From Natrinema sp. HArc-T2 (GTDB lineage Archaea; Halobacteriota; Halobacteria; Halobacteriales; Natrialbaceae), in contig NZ_JBGUAZ010000008.1 of the NCBI RefSeq assembly GCF_041821085.1, positions 1 through 64,000 on the forward strand: a stretch of 64,000 nt of DNA, given 5' to 3'. Both the position numbers and the translations under genes were made by a program. The notes below the pieces were generated by a model. It saw only the letters and a program-made list of their open reading frames with translations. It searched no databases and had not been told where the DNA came from. This document shows positions 41,734 through 50,149 of this stretch, piece after piece. Each line of letters opens with the position of its first letter. Positions within the stretch are counted from its first letter, which is position 1.

Positions 41734-42174
41734 ATGGGGAACTGGATCAAGCGTCTCGGAAGCCTTCTCGTGGGCGTGCTCGGCTTTCTCGCTGTCGGTA
41801 TCGGCGTGACCGAAGCGCTCGAGCCTTACGTCTGGCCGTCTGCGATGCTGGGTTTGCCTGCCGGACTCGTCGCTGGAACTGCCTTGCTCCCGCTGACATA
41901 TCTGGGACTGACCTACTGGGAGGAGCGCACCGCCACCGGCACGGCGACTCCGGAAACGTCGCGACGGCTCTGGACGACGGTTGCGGCGATACTCGGCTTT
42001 CTCGGCGGTGGTGGGGTTGCCATGATCGTGCTCTCGACGCAGGCTACCGGACTCATAGCAGCGATACTATTCGGTGGTGTCCCGGTCGGAATCGTTTCGG
42101 CAGCACTCGCGGCGTACGTCGTTTTCCATCGTCACTTGGGGCGTCGCTCCAACTCCGCGTCGATGGTTCGATAA
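41734..42174 (+). CDS. Four-helix membrane protein of unknown function
   Basis: 146 aa from ATG 41734 (MGNWIKRLGSLLVGVLG). Hydrophobic segments at about residues 8-26, 36-57, 80-100 and 105-128 are followed by a short basic tail. No catalytic or binding motif is seen, and the protein is Gly/Ala/Leu/Val-rich. It lies upstream of the sulfur cluster with a 232-nt gap containing that cluster's promoter, so it is probably independent. Confidence 0.65.
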   Translation: MGNWIKRLGSLLVGVLGFLAVGIGVTEALEPYVWPSAMLGLPAGLVAGTALLPLTYLGLTYWEERTATGTATPETSRRLWTTVAAILGFLGGGGVAMIVLSTQATGLIAAILFGGVPVGIVSAALAAYVVFHRHLGRRSNSASMVR

Positions 42175-42334
42175 CGTCTTGCTGACGTTTCGCTTCTTTC
42201 GCTCGAGGCAGTCTCCGATTGCACAGCAGACACGCTACCGTGTGGAATCGTACTGTTTCCGCTCGCGCGCGTCGGGTTCTGGACCTGGTCCTCGCGGGTT
42301 TCGACAGCGGCGCTCAGAAAACGCGACACCTCGT

Positions 42335-42345
42335 ATGCACTTTAT
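42335..42345 (+). promoter_or_regulatory. Shared promoter word before the rhodanese-MBL gene
   Basis: ATGCACTTTAT, followed by an AT-rich ATTTAAACT. The identical 11 bases occur at 45030-45040 before the FeS-NrfD gene of the same cluster, suggesting common regulation. Confidence 0.4.
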
Positions 42346-42406
42346 ATTTAAACTCTCTGTTAAACTGAGACAAATCATTAAGACGAAATCCGTGCCAATA
42401 TATGGC

Positions 42407-43606
42407 ATGGGCGAGCCAGACGAACTGGCGGAGTATCTCCCCGAGGACATCGAGGTGTCGTCCATCGATCCGGAGGAACTCCGCGACCGTATTGACGCAG
42501 GTGAACAGGTAACCCTCCTCGATGTCCGTGCAGAAGACGAGTACGAAGAGTGGCACATCGAGGACGATGACATCACGGCGGTAAACATCCCGTACTACGA
42601 ATTCCTCGACGATGTCGACGACGAACTGCTCGAACGGGTCCCGGAGGGCGATCCGGTCGTCGCTGTCTGTGCGAAGGGGGGTTCGAGCCATTTCGTCGCT
42701 GGAACGCTACTCGAGCATGATATCGACGCGGTGAACATGGCTGACGGAATGAACGGCTGGGCCCGCATCTACGATGTCGTCGAGATGTCGCGCGCGCCTG
42801 GACCGGCGACTGTACTGCAGCTTCAGCGCCCCTCGAGTGGGTCTCTCTCCTATCTCGTTCACCACGGCGGCGAGGGAGCGCTCGTCGATCCGCTTCGGGC
42901 GTTCGCCGACTTCTACGTCGATCTCGCGGACGACCTCGACGTCGATCTAACGTACGCAATTGACACGCACGTCCACGCGGACCACATCAGCGGCGTTCGC
43001 GAGGTCGCAGACCACACTGGTGCCACCGCCGTGTTGTCGCAACGTGCCATCGAGCGAGGCGTCGAGTACGATGTGAACCGCGTCGTCGAGGACGGCGACG
43101 TTCTCTCAGTCGGCGACGCCACCATCGAGGTTCACGCGACGCCGGGGCATACGACGGGAATGACGTCATTCCTCGTCGACGGCGGTGTGTTGCTGACGGG
43201 CGATGGTCTGTTCACGGAGAGCGTCGCGCGGCCGGATTTGGAAGAGGGAGCCGAGGGCGCGCCTGACGCTGCCCGACAGCTGTACGACACCTTACAGGAG
43301 ATCCTGTCGCTGCCGGACGACACCGTCGTCGCGCCGGGGCACTTCAGCGACGCGGCCGAGCCAGCATCGGACGGGACCTACACGGCGCAGCTGGACGACC
43401 TCGAGGACCACATGTCGGCGCTGTCGATGGACCGCGACGAGTTCGTCGAGTTGATCCTGTCAGATATGCCACCACGGCCGGCCAACTTCGAGGAGATCAT
43501 CGCGACGAATCTCGGCCAGCAGGATGTCGATGACGACCGTGCGTTCGAGTTAGAGCTTGGGCCGAACAACTGCGCTGCAACGCAGGAGGCGATGACGGGC
43601 GACTGA
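42407..43606 (+). CDS. Rhodanese-metallo-beta-lactamase fusion (persulfide dioxygenase-like)
   Basis: 399 aa from ATG 42407 (MGEPDELAEYLPEDIEV). Residues 15-125 are a rhodanese domain with LLDVRAEDEY and the active loop CAKGGSS (Cys88). Residues 135-345 are an MBL domain with THVHADH (His188, His190, Asp192, His193), TPGHTTGM and TGDGLFTESVARPDL. These match ETHE1/PDO-type non-haem iron persulfide dioxygenases, though in those fusions the rhodanese is often C-terminal. The expected reaction oxidises glutathione-like or protein persulfide to sulfite. It is convergent with the dsrE-tusA operon, with its stop adjoining the dsrE stop. The C-terminal 55 residues are an extra helical tail. Confidence 0.88.
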   Translation: MGEPDELAEYLPEDIEVSSIDPEELRDRIDAGEQVTLLDVRAEDEYEEWHIEDDDITAVNIPYYEFLDDVDDELLERVPEGDPVVAVCAKGGSSHFVAGTLLEHDIDAVNMADGMNGWARIYDVVEMSRAPGPATVLQLQRPSSGSLSYLVHHGGEGALVDPLRAFADFYVDLADDLDVDLTYAIDTHVHADHISGVREVADHTGATAVLSQRAIERGVEYDVNRVVEDGDVLSVGDATIEVHATPGHTTGMTSFLVDGGVLLTGDGLFTESVARPDLEEGAEGAPDAARQLYDTLQEILSLPDDTVVAPGHFSDAAEPASDGTYTAQLDDLEDHMSALSMDRDEFVELILSDMPPRPANFEEIIATNLGQQDVDDDRAFELELGPNNCAATQEAMTGD

Positions 43607-44002
43607 CTACCCGAAGCTGAACACGTGGGCAGCGTCCGACGTTTCGTCGAGGAACGCGGCTGCACCGGCGAACTCGGTCGTCACCGCGTCGTCCATTCCT
43701 TCTTGATCCCAGTCAAGCATGTCGATGGTCGTTGTGCAGGCGACGGTCGTGACGAGTTCGTCTCCGGTTTCGACGAAGTCTGCGAGCATCTCGTAGGGGT
43801 CAGGTACGCCCGCCTCGACCATCCGCTCGAAGTCGCCGAGGTCCTTTTCACCCGCCATCAGATGTGTGAGGCCGTCGAACGTGAAGTAGACGACCACCTC
43901 CGTGTCCATCGCCAGGGCGACCTGACCGAGGTTCATGGCCATGGCGAGACTTTTCGGATCGTCACTGTACACGATGATACCGATCTTGTCGATGGATGGC
44001 AT
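43607..44002 (-). CDS. DsrE family sulfur-relay protein
   Basis: 131 aa. DsrE-like fold: IGIIVYSDDPKSLAMAMNLGQVALAMDTEVVVYFTFDGL, then TTVACTTTIDML with a Cys at residue 89 in the position of the persulfide-carrying cysteine of DsrE proteins. It would accept sulfane sulfur from TusA or pass it on. Last gene of the tusA-dsrE2-dsrE operon, two nt after the DsrE2 stop. Confidence 0.8.
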   Translation of the reverse strand: MPSIDKIGIIVYSDDPKSLAMAMNLGQVALAMDTEVVVYFTFDGLTHLMAGEKDLGDFERMVEAGVPDPYEMLADFVETGDELVTTVACTTTIDMLDWDQEGMDDAVTTEFAGAAAFLDETSDAAHVFSFG

Positions 44003-44004
44003 GG

Positions 44005-44583
44005 TTACACGAGTAGTTGGATGTCTGCGTCGGCCATGTGCTCGAGTGCGGTCGCCGCGCCAACGCCCGTCGTGACGCCGTCGTAGAACTCCGCTTCGTC
44101 GTAGTCCATCAGATCCTGAGTCATTTGACAGGCCTGTAGCTCGACGCCCATCTCGAGGGAGGTGTCGATGAGCTCCTCGATGGTGGCCGTGTCATTGTCT
44201 TCGATGCGGCGATTCATCATCCACGTCGTCATTCGATCCATGCCGGGAAGCGCGGCGAGGACGTTCGGAACCGGCATGTTCGGGTTCCCGACGGAACTCA
44301 ACTTGAGTTCCTTCGAGCGCTCCTCGTGGAGCATCTCCAGGCCCCAGAACGTGTGAAAGACCGTAACGTCCCAGCCGAACGCCGCCGCCGTGCTCGCCAG
44401 AATGAGCGGTGGGTACGCCATGTCCAGCGTCCCCTTCGTCGCGATGATGGTCATCCGCTTTTGGTCGTCGGCGTCATCGCTTTTCATCGCGGCGAGTTCT
44501 GCTCGAAGCTCGTCGAGTTGCTCTTGGACGTTCGCTGTGCTTGGGTCCGTTGTCGCTTGCTCCGTCGGCGAATCAGTGCTCAT
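44005..44583 (-). CDS. DsrE2 (DsrE/F/DrsH family) sulfur-transfer protein
   Basis: 192 aa. A coiled, charged N-terminus (about 20-42) is followed by the DsrE2 domain: MTIIATKGTLDMAYPPLILASTAAAFGWDV, TFWGLEMLHEE, NVLAALPGMDRMTTWMMN and MGVELQACQMTQDLM with conserved Cys152. Bacterial DsrE2 proteins lie next to TusA and rhodanese genes and bind persulfide at this Cys, often at the membrane. It overlaps tusA by ATGA. No transmembrane helix is obvious, although the GTLDMAYPPLILASTAAAFGW segment is hydrophobic. Confidence 0.87.
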   Translation of the reverse strand: MSTDSPTEQATTDPSTANVQEQLDELRAELAAMKSDDADDQKRMTIIATKGTLDMAYPPLILASTAAAFGWDVTVFHTFWGLEMLHEERSKELKLSSVGNPNMPVPNVLAALPGMDRMTTWMMNRRIEDNDTATIEELIDTSLEMGVELQACQMTQDLMDYDEAEFYDGVTTGVGAATALEHMADADIQLLV

Positions 44584-44840
44584 GTCCCTGTCCTCCGCAC
44601 GTAGTGTCGATAGACGGTCTCACCGTCTTCGTCGCCCTCGGCTTGTTCGAGAAGCTCTACCCCGTCTGTCGAGCTCGCCCACCCTTTGATGTCGGACATA
44701 CTCCCCGGGTCCGTCGCGATGACCGCAAGGACGTCTCCCGACTCGAGGCTGTCGACCGCCTGCTTTGCCTTCACAACCGGCATCGGGCAGTTCAGCCCTT
44801 TGACGTCGACTGTTTCGGTGATGTCGTAGTCTGTACTCAT
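44580..44840 (-). CDS. tusA: TusA/SirA sulfur-carrier protein
   Basis: 86 aa. The diagnostic NCPMPVVKAKQAVDSLESGD has the persulfide Cys at residue 18 in C-P-x-P. VLAVIATDPGSMSDIKGWASSTDGVELLEQ completes the two-layer fold. TusA hands sulfane sulfur to DsrE-type partners and molybdenum-cofactor enzymes. It is the first gene of the leftward operon and divergent from the FeS-NrfD/molybdoenzyme operon. A TATA-like AACTTTATC (leftward) lies at 44885-44893, some 45 nt before the start. Confidence 0.92.
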   Translation of the reverse strand: MSTDYDITETVDVKGLNCPMPVVKAKQAVDSLESGDVLAVIATDPGSMSDIKGWASSTDGVELLEQAEGDEDGETVYRHYVRRTGT

Positions 44841-45029
44841 GTGTCTTGCCGGCCTCGTACAACGTTATCTACCGCGCACAGGCCGATAAAGTTTCGGATC
44901 TTTGAAAATTGGGTGACATTCTCAGCCGTGGATACCGGTATCCGAGGCGGTATCGCCTCTCTCAGACAGTGATGCTCGAATGACGGTCGAGAAGCGGTTC
45001 CGCTGATTCAGGCCGTCCCGCCGGCTGAA

Positions 45030-45055
45030 ATGCACTTTATTCGGTATATTGTGCA
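45030..45055 (+). promoter_or_regulatory. Inverted-repeat promoter element of the molybdoenzyme operon
   Basis: TGCACTTTAT-N5-ATATTGTGCA (45031-45055): outer arms TGCAC/GTGCA are perfect, inner positions mostly symmetric, and the element contains the likely TATA sequence. Its left half is the 11-bp word also found at 42335. Confidence 0.5.
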
Positions 45056-45116
45056 ATCCGCGCAAGTTTTAAGTGTTATCTTGACTCACGTTGATTGTTG
45101 CCACGAACCAACAGAG

Positions 45117-46940
45117 GTGGTCTCCATCACGAACTATGGCTTCGTCATCGATAACAGGAGGTGTATCGGTTGTCACGCCTGCACGGTTGCCTGTAAGGGT
45201 GAGCACGACGATCCGATCGGTGTGAACAAAACGTGGGTCAAGTACATCGAGAAAGGTGAATTCCCCAATACGAATCGTAATTTCTCGGTGATGCGGTGTA
45301 ACCACTGCGATGATTCACCGTGTACCGATGTCTGTCCCGTGACCGCGCTCTGGGAACGCGAGGACGGCATCGTCGACTTCGACCCAGAGCGCTGTATCGG
45401 CTGCAAGGCCTGCATGCAGGGGTGTCCGTACGACGCGCTCTATATCGATCCGAACTCGGAGACCGCGGCGAAGTGTAACTACTGTAGCCACCGGGTCGAC
45501 ACGGGGCGCGAGCCGGCCTGTGTGACCGTCTGTCCCGAGGACGCGATTCTCGCCGGCGATCTCGAGAATCCGGACACCAAAATCGCGCGCACGATCTCCC
45601 GCGAGGAGGTCCAGGCCCGTAAACCCGAGAAAGGGACCGAGCCGAAGCTGTTCTACGTCGACGGCGACGAAGGCAGTACTACGCCGGGGACGACCGCCCG
45701 CGAAGAACACTACATGTGGAGCGACGCGCCCCATCAGGTCGAGACCGAGGGCGGCTCGGTTCCCGATTTCGACCTCGAGAAGGCAGCCGAGTCGCTTGCG
45801 GCGTCCGATGTCTCGCTTAGCGGTGCCGACAGCTCGGATGACTCGGAAGCCCGCGCGGATGGAGGGCGGGAGGACTGTGGCTGTGACTCCTGTGCGTGTG
45901 GCGATGGAGGGACCACCGACCGATCTGACGCCACCCGGACTGCAGACGGGCAGTCAGACAGCGGCTACCAGTCCGACGGTGGCTACGCCACTGACCCGTC
46001 CGGACGGGCACGCGACGACGAGGGTGACACGAGCCGGACCGAACGCGCCTACGAACTCCTCCACGAGGAGGCAACGCGGGTCTACGACATCGGCGAGAGT
46101 CACTACGGCTCCTGGGGGTGGGAGGTGTACTCCTACACGTGGACGAAGGGGATTGCCGCCGGGGCGCTCATGCTCCCGGCGCTGTTCATGCTGTTCGGAC
46201 TGGTCGAACCCAACGTGGCCGCCTTCGGCGCGAGCGCGTTCGTCAGCGGGCTGTTTCTGGCGGCGACCGGTGTTCTCCTCATTCTAGACCTCGAGCAACC
46301 GACGCGGTTCCATTGGGTGCTGTTGCGACCGAACTGGAACTCCTGGCTCGTGAAGGGGGCTTACATCATCTCGGCGACCGGCGCGTATCTCGGACTGGTC
46401 GTACTGGGGGCGCTTCTCGGAATCGACGCTATCGTCACCCCGCTTTCGCTGGGTGTGGCCGCCGTCCTCGGTTCGGCGACAGCGGTCTACACCGCCTTCC
46501 TGTTCAGTCAGTCGAAGGGGCGAGACCTCTGGCAGAGTCCTGCGATGCCGTTGCACATGTTCACGCAGTCGGTCGTCGCCGGCAGCGCGACACTGGTCGT
46601 CCTTGGCGTCGCGGGTGTGCCGTGGTTTGAAACGATGGTCGGGCCGTCGGCGTTGGCGCTCGGCGCCGGCCTCATTGGTCACGCTGTGCTGGTTGCTTCC
46701 GAGATCTTCACGCCCCACCAGACCGAGGACGCCGAGGAGGCCGCTGCGCGCATCACACGTGGCCGATTCCGGACAGCGTTCTGGATCGGTGGCGTCGTCC
46801 TCGGCATCCTGTTGCCGCTGGCGGCGCTGGCCGTCGGCTGGCCGATCCTCGCGGCGGTGGCCGGCGCGCTCGCACTTGCTGGGCTATTCGCCTTCGAGTA
46901 TTGCTGGATAACCGCCCCACAGACCATTTCACTCGCTTGA
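45117..46940 (+). CDS. Four-cluster ferredoxin subunit fused to NrfD/PsrC-type membrane subunit
   Basis: 607 aa from GTG 45117 (VVSITNYGFVIDNRRC). Residues 12-170 have four 4Fe-4S motifs: CIGCHACTVAC, CNHCDDSPCTDVC, CIGCKACMQGC and CNYC with CVTVC. Residues 230-330 form an acidic Ser/Asp linker containing an unusual CGCDSCAC cluster. Residues 350-600 are eight hydrophobic segments of the NrfD family, with a Q-x-R-type quinone region (LEQPTRFHWVLLRPNWNSWL). It transfers electrons between the molybdoenzyme and the quinone pool. The subunits are separate proteins in most Psr/Soe systems. The next gene starts 2 nt after its stop. Confidence 0.9.
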   Translation: MVSITNYGFVIDNRRCIGCHACTVACKGEHDDPIGVNKTWVKYIEKGEFPNTNRNFSVMRCNHCDDSPCTDVCPVTALWEREDGIVDFDPERCIGCKACMQGCPYDALYIDPNSETAAKCNYCSHRVDTGREPACVTVCPEDAILAGDLENPDTKIARTISREEVQARKPEKGTEPKLFYVDGDEGSTTPGTTAREEHYMWSDAPHQVETEGGSVPDFDLEKAAESLAASDVSLSGADSSDDSEARADGGREDCGCDSCACGDGGTTDRSDATRTADGQSDSGYQSDGGYATDPSGRARDDEGDTSRTERAYELLHEEATRVYDIGESHYGSWGWEVYSYTWTKGIAAGALMLPALFMLFGLVEPNVAAFGASAFVSGLFLAATGVLLILDLEQPTRFHWVLLRPNWNSWLVKGAYIISATGAYLGLVVLGALLGIDAIVTPLSLGVAAVLGSATAVYTAFLFSQSKGRDLWQSPAMPLHMFTQSVVAGSATLVVLGVAGVPWFETMVGPSALALGAGLIGHAVLVASEIFTPHQTEDAEEAAARITRGRFRTAFWIGGVVLGILLPLAALAVGWPILAAVAGALALAGLFAFEYCWITAPQTISLA

Positions 46941-46942
46941 CC

Positions 46943-49900
46943 ATGGGACACGAATTCGATCCGAGCCGTATCGAGAAACTCGCCGAACGACTCGGCGTCA
47001 TTTCGAATCGCACTGAGAACACGAAAAAACAGCGACAGCGCCGCGGCGTCGACGGCATCGACAGAATCGCCCCGGAGGGTAAACTCGGCTCATATCCCGA
47101 CCCCGAGCAGTGGCAAGACTGGGTGGAGTACGAGTCCGAGGGCCTCCCGAAGGAGTACTCGGTCGTCCCGACGGCCTGTTTCAACTGTGAGGCCGGCTGT
47201 GGACTGCTCACCTACATCGACAAGGAGACCGGCGACATCCGCAAGATCGAGGGCAATCCCGAACACCCCGGAAGCCGAGGGCGCAACTGCGCGAAGGGAC
47301 CAGCCACGATCAATCAGATCAAAGACCCCCAGCGAATTCGCTATCCACTCAAGCGTGACGGCCCACGTGGGAGCGGCGAGTGGACCCGCGTGTCTTGGGA
47401 CGATGCCCTCGAGGACATCGCCAGCGAGATGCGCGAAACTATCACCGATGGTCGCGAAAATGAGATTACCTACCACGTCGGCAGGCCCGGCCACGAGGGG
47501 TATATGGACCGGGTCATCAACGCCTGGGGACTGGACGGCCACAACTCCCATACGAACATCTGCTCGGCGGGTGCCCGCGCGGGGTATGCCTTCTGGCACA
47601 AGTACGACCGGCCGAGCGCGGACTTCGCCAACGCCGAGTTCATCCTGCTGTTGTCCGCCCACCTCGAGTCGGGCCACTACTTCAACCCCCACGCCCAGCG
47701 CATCATCGAGGGCGTCATGGAGGGGGGCCAGCTCGCGGTGCTCGATCCGCGGCTGTCGAACACCGCTGCCATGTCCGATTACTGGCTGCCTACCCAGCCC
47801 GGCAGCGAAGCCGCGGTCTTGCTGGCGATGGCGAACGTCATCCTCGAGGAGGGGCTCTACGACGAGGAGTTCCTCTCCAACTGGGTGAACTGGCAGCAGT
47901 TCCTCGACGAGGAACATCCCGGCCGCGAACGGACGTTCGAGACGTACCTCGACGTGCTCCGGGACACGTACGCGGGCTTTACACCCGAGTACGCCGAGGC
48001 CGAGAGCGGCGTCGACGCCGCCACCATCGAGAAAGTGGGTCGGAAAATCGGCATTGCTGGTTCACGGTTTGCCAGCCACATCTGGCGCTCTGCGGCGTCG
48101 GGCAACGAGGGCGGCTGGCAGGTCAGTCGGGCGCTGCACTTCCTGTCCGTGCTCACCGGCAGCGTTGGCACGAAAGGTGGCACCTCGCCCAACGCCTGGC
48201 ACCAGTTCGAGCCGGAACTGCCGAAGGAACCACCGCGCCAGCAGCTGTGGGACGAACTCCAGTTGCCGCCGGAGTGGCCGTTCGCCCACTACGAGATGAG
48301 CCAGCTCCTGCCGTACTTCCTCAAGGAGGGCCGTGGCAAGCTGTCGGTGTACTTCACCCGCGTGTTCAACCCCGTCTACACCTACCCCGACGGGTTCTCC
48401 TGGATCGAGGCGCTGAGCGACGAGGACAAAGTCGGAATGCACGTCGCGCTGACGCCCACCTGGAACGAGACGGCGTACTTCGCAGATTACGTCCTGCCGA
48501 TGGGCCACAGTCCCGAGCGCCACGACATCCAGAGTCAGGAAACCCACGCCGCGACGTGGGTCACCTACCGCCAGCCCGTCCAGCGGGAGTTCGCCGAGCG
48601 CGAGGGCGAAGACATCGAGCGCACCTACGAGGCCAATCCGGGCGAAGTCTGGGAGGAAGACGAGTTCTGGATGGACCTCTCTTGGCGCGTCGACGAGGAC
48701 GGCGAGTTGGGTATCCGGGAGCACTTCGAGAGCCCGTATCGAGATGGCGAGACGACCGCAGCAAACGGCGGTACGGCGACACAGCGAGACGACAGCGCAG
48801 CCGAGCGAGGGGTGCCGAGCAGTGACGAGGCTGCCGACGAACCCCCGCAGATGACCGTCGACGAGTACTACCGCTACGTCTTCGAACACGAGGAGAACCT
48901 CGTCGAGGCAGCCGAAGAAGCCGGCATGGAGCCCCTCGAGTACATGAAACACCACGGGGCGTTCGAGGCCAGCGAGAACGAGTACGAACTCCACGAGGAG
49001 CCGCTCGATCCGGCGCTGCTCGAGGACGACGACGTGTTCGTCGACGAGTACGGGACCATCCACCGGGTGCTCGACGACGACGGAGACGTCTCGATCCCCG
49101 AAGGGGCGGCGCAGTCGGCCGAACTCGACGAGGGGGCCGATCATCCTGAAGGATACGATACGGTTCCACACGGAGGGGTCTCGGACCTCGAGACCCAGGT
49201 GCTCGGCGTGGTCGTGGACGGCGAACCGAAACGCGGATTCCCCTCTCCGACCGGCAAACAGCAGTTTTACTCGAAGACGCTCGCCGAGTGGGGCTGGGAC
49301 GACGAGGAATACACGATTCCTCATTACCTAAAGAGTCACGTCCATCCCGAGAACATCGACTACGAGAACGGCGAGATGGTGCTCGTGCCGACGTTCCGCC
49401 TACCGACGGCGATTCACTCCCGATCGTCGAACTCCAAATGGCTCGAGGAAATCTCGCACAACAACCCGGTCTGGCTGCACCGTACGGATGCCGAGCGACT
49501 GGGCGTCGAGACGGGCGACCTTGTGCGCGTCGAGACTGAGATTGGCTACTACGTCAACGAAGTGTGGGTCACCGAGTCCATCAAGCCAGGTATCGCCGCG
49601 ATGAGCCACCACATGGGCCAGTGGAAAGTCGACCGTGACGGCGACGGTGAGGCTGACGGGGACTTCGATGAGGGTGGCGATCCCTACGGAAAGGTCACGG
49701 TCGATCTGAAAGACGAGGATAGCCAGTGGGGAATGCGCCAGCAGTCAGGAATCGGGCCGTTCGAGAGCGACGATCCCGACTCTGCCAGGGTCTGGTGGAC
49801 CGATGGCGGCGTTCCACAGAACCTCACACATGCACCTCATCCCGACCCCATCTCGGGGATGCACTGCTGGCACCAGAAGGTCCGGGTCCGACCGGCGAAG

Positions 49901-50143
49901 CCGGACGACTACTACGGAGACGTCTACGTCGATACCGATCGCGCCATGGAGATCTACCGCGAGTGGGTCGAGAAGACCCAGCCGGCTGATGGTCCGGACG
50001 GGAAGCGCCGACCGAAGTGGCTCAAACGACCGATCGCACCGCCGTCCGACCCCGGCGAGGACGATGCCTGGTATCTGGATGGCCCGATCGGTCGCGAGCA
50101 GCGATGGGAGCCGGACGAGTTCGGCCCACAGGGTGAGGACTGA
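46943..50143 (+). CDS. Molybdopterin oxidoreductase (PsrA/PhsA/SoeA-like), no Tat signal
   Basis: 1066 aa from ATG 46943 (MGHEFDPSRIEKLAERLG). There is no twin-arginine signal, so it should stay in the cytoplasm. An N-terminal 4Fe-4S site reads CFNCEAGC...GRNCAKG. The NICSAGARAGYAFW stretch (about residue 210) suggests a Cys molybdenum ligand. AVLDPRLSNTAAMSDYWLP and ALTPTWNETAYFADYVLP are bis-MGD-enzyme landmarks. An acidic insertion lies near residues 605-720. The C-terminal domain includes IHSRSSNSKWLEEI. Lack of a signal resembles SoeA, the cytoplasmic sulfite-oxidising subunit, more than exported PsrA. TusA, DsrE and persulfide-dioxygenase-like neighbours support a sulfur substrate. Confidence 0.88.
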   Translation: MGHEFDPSRIEKLAERLGVISNRTENTKKQRQRRGVDGIDRIAPEGKLGSYPDPEQWQDWVEYESEGLPKEYSVVPTACFNCEAGCGLLTYIDKETGDIRKIEGNPEHPGSRGRNCAKGPATINQIKDPQRIRYPLKRDGPRGSGEWTRVSWDDALEDIASEMRETITDGRENEITYHVGRPGHEGYMDRVINAWGLDGHNSHTNICSAGARAGYAFWHKYDRPSADFANAEFILLLSAHLESGHYFNPHAQRIIEGVMEGGQLAVLDPRLSNTAAMSDYWLPTQPGSEAAVLLAMANVILEEGLYDEEFLSNWVNWQQFLDEEHPGRERTFETYLDVLRDTYAGFTPEYAEAESGVDAATIEKVGRKIGIAGSRFASHIWRSAASGNEGGWQVSRALHFLSVLTGSVGTKGGTSPNAWHQFEPELPKEPPRQQLWDELQLPPEWPFAHYEMSQLLPYFLKEGRGKLSVYFTRVFNPVYTYPDGFSWIEALSDEDKVGMHVALTPTWNETAYFADYVLPMGHSPERHDIQSQETHAATWVTYRQPVQREFAEREGEDIERTYEANPGEVWEEDEFWMDLSWRVDEDGELGIREHFESPYRDGETTAANGGTATQRDDSAAERGVPSSDEAADEPPQMTVDEYYRYVFEHEENLVEAAEEAGMEPLEYMKHHGAFEASENEYELHEEPLDPALLEDDDVFVDEYGTIHRVLDDDGDVSIPEGAAQSAELDEGADHPEGYDTVPHGGVSDLETQVLGVVVDGEPKRGFPSPTGKQQFYSKTLAEWGWDDEEYTIPHYLKSHVHPENIDYENGEMVLVPTFRLPTAIHSRSSNSKWLEEISHNNPVWLHRTDAERLGVETGDLVRVETEIGYYVNEVWVTESIKPGIAAMSHHMGQWKVDRDGDGEADGDFDEGGDPYGKVTVDLKDEDSQWGMRQQSGIGPFESDDPDSARVWWTDGGVPQNLTHAPHPDPISGMHCWHQKVRVRPAKPDDYYGDVYVDTDRAMEIYREWVEKTQPADGPDGKRRPKWLKRPIAPPSDPGEDDAWYLDGPIGREQRWEPDEFGPQGED

Positions 50144-50149
50144 CCCGCG

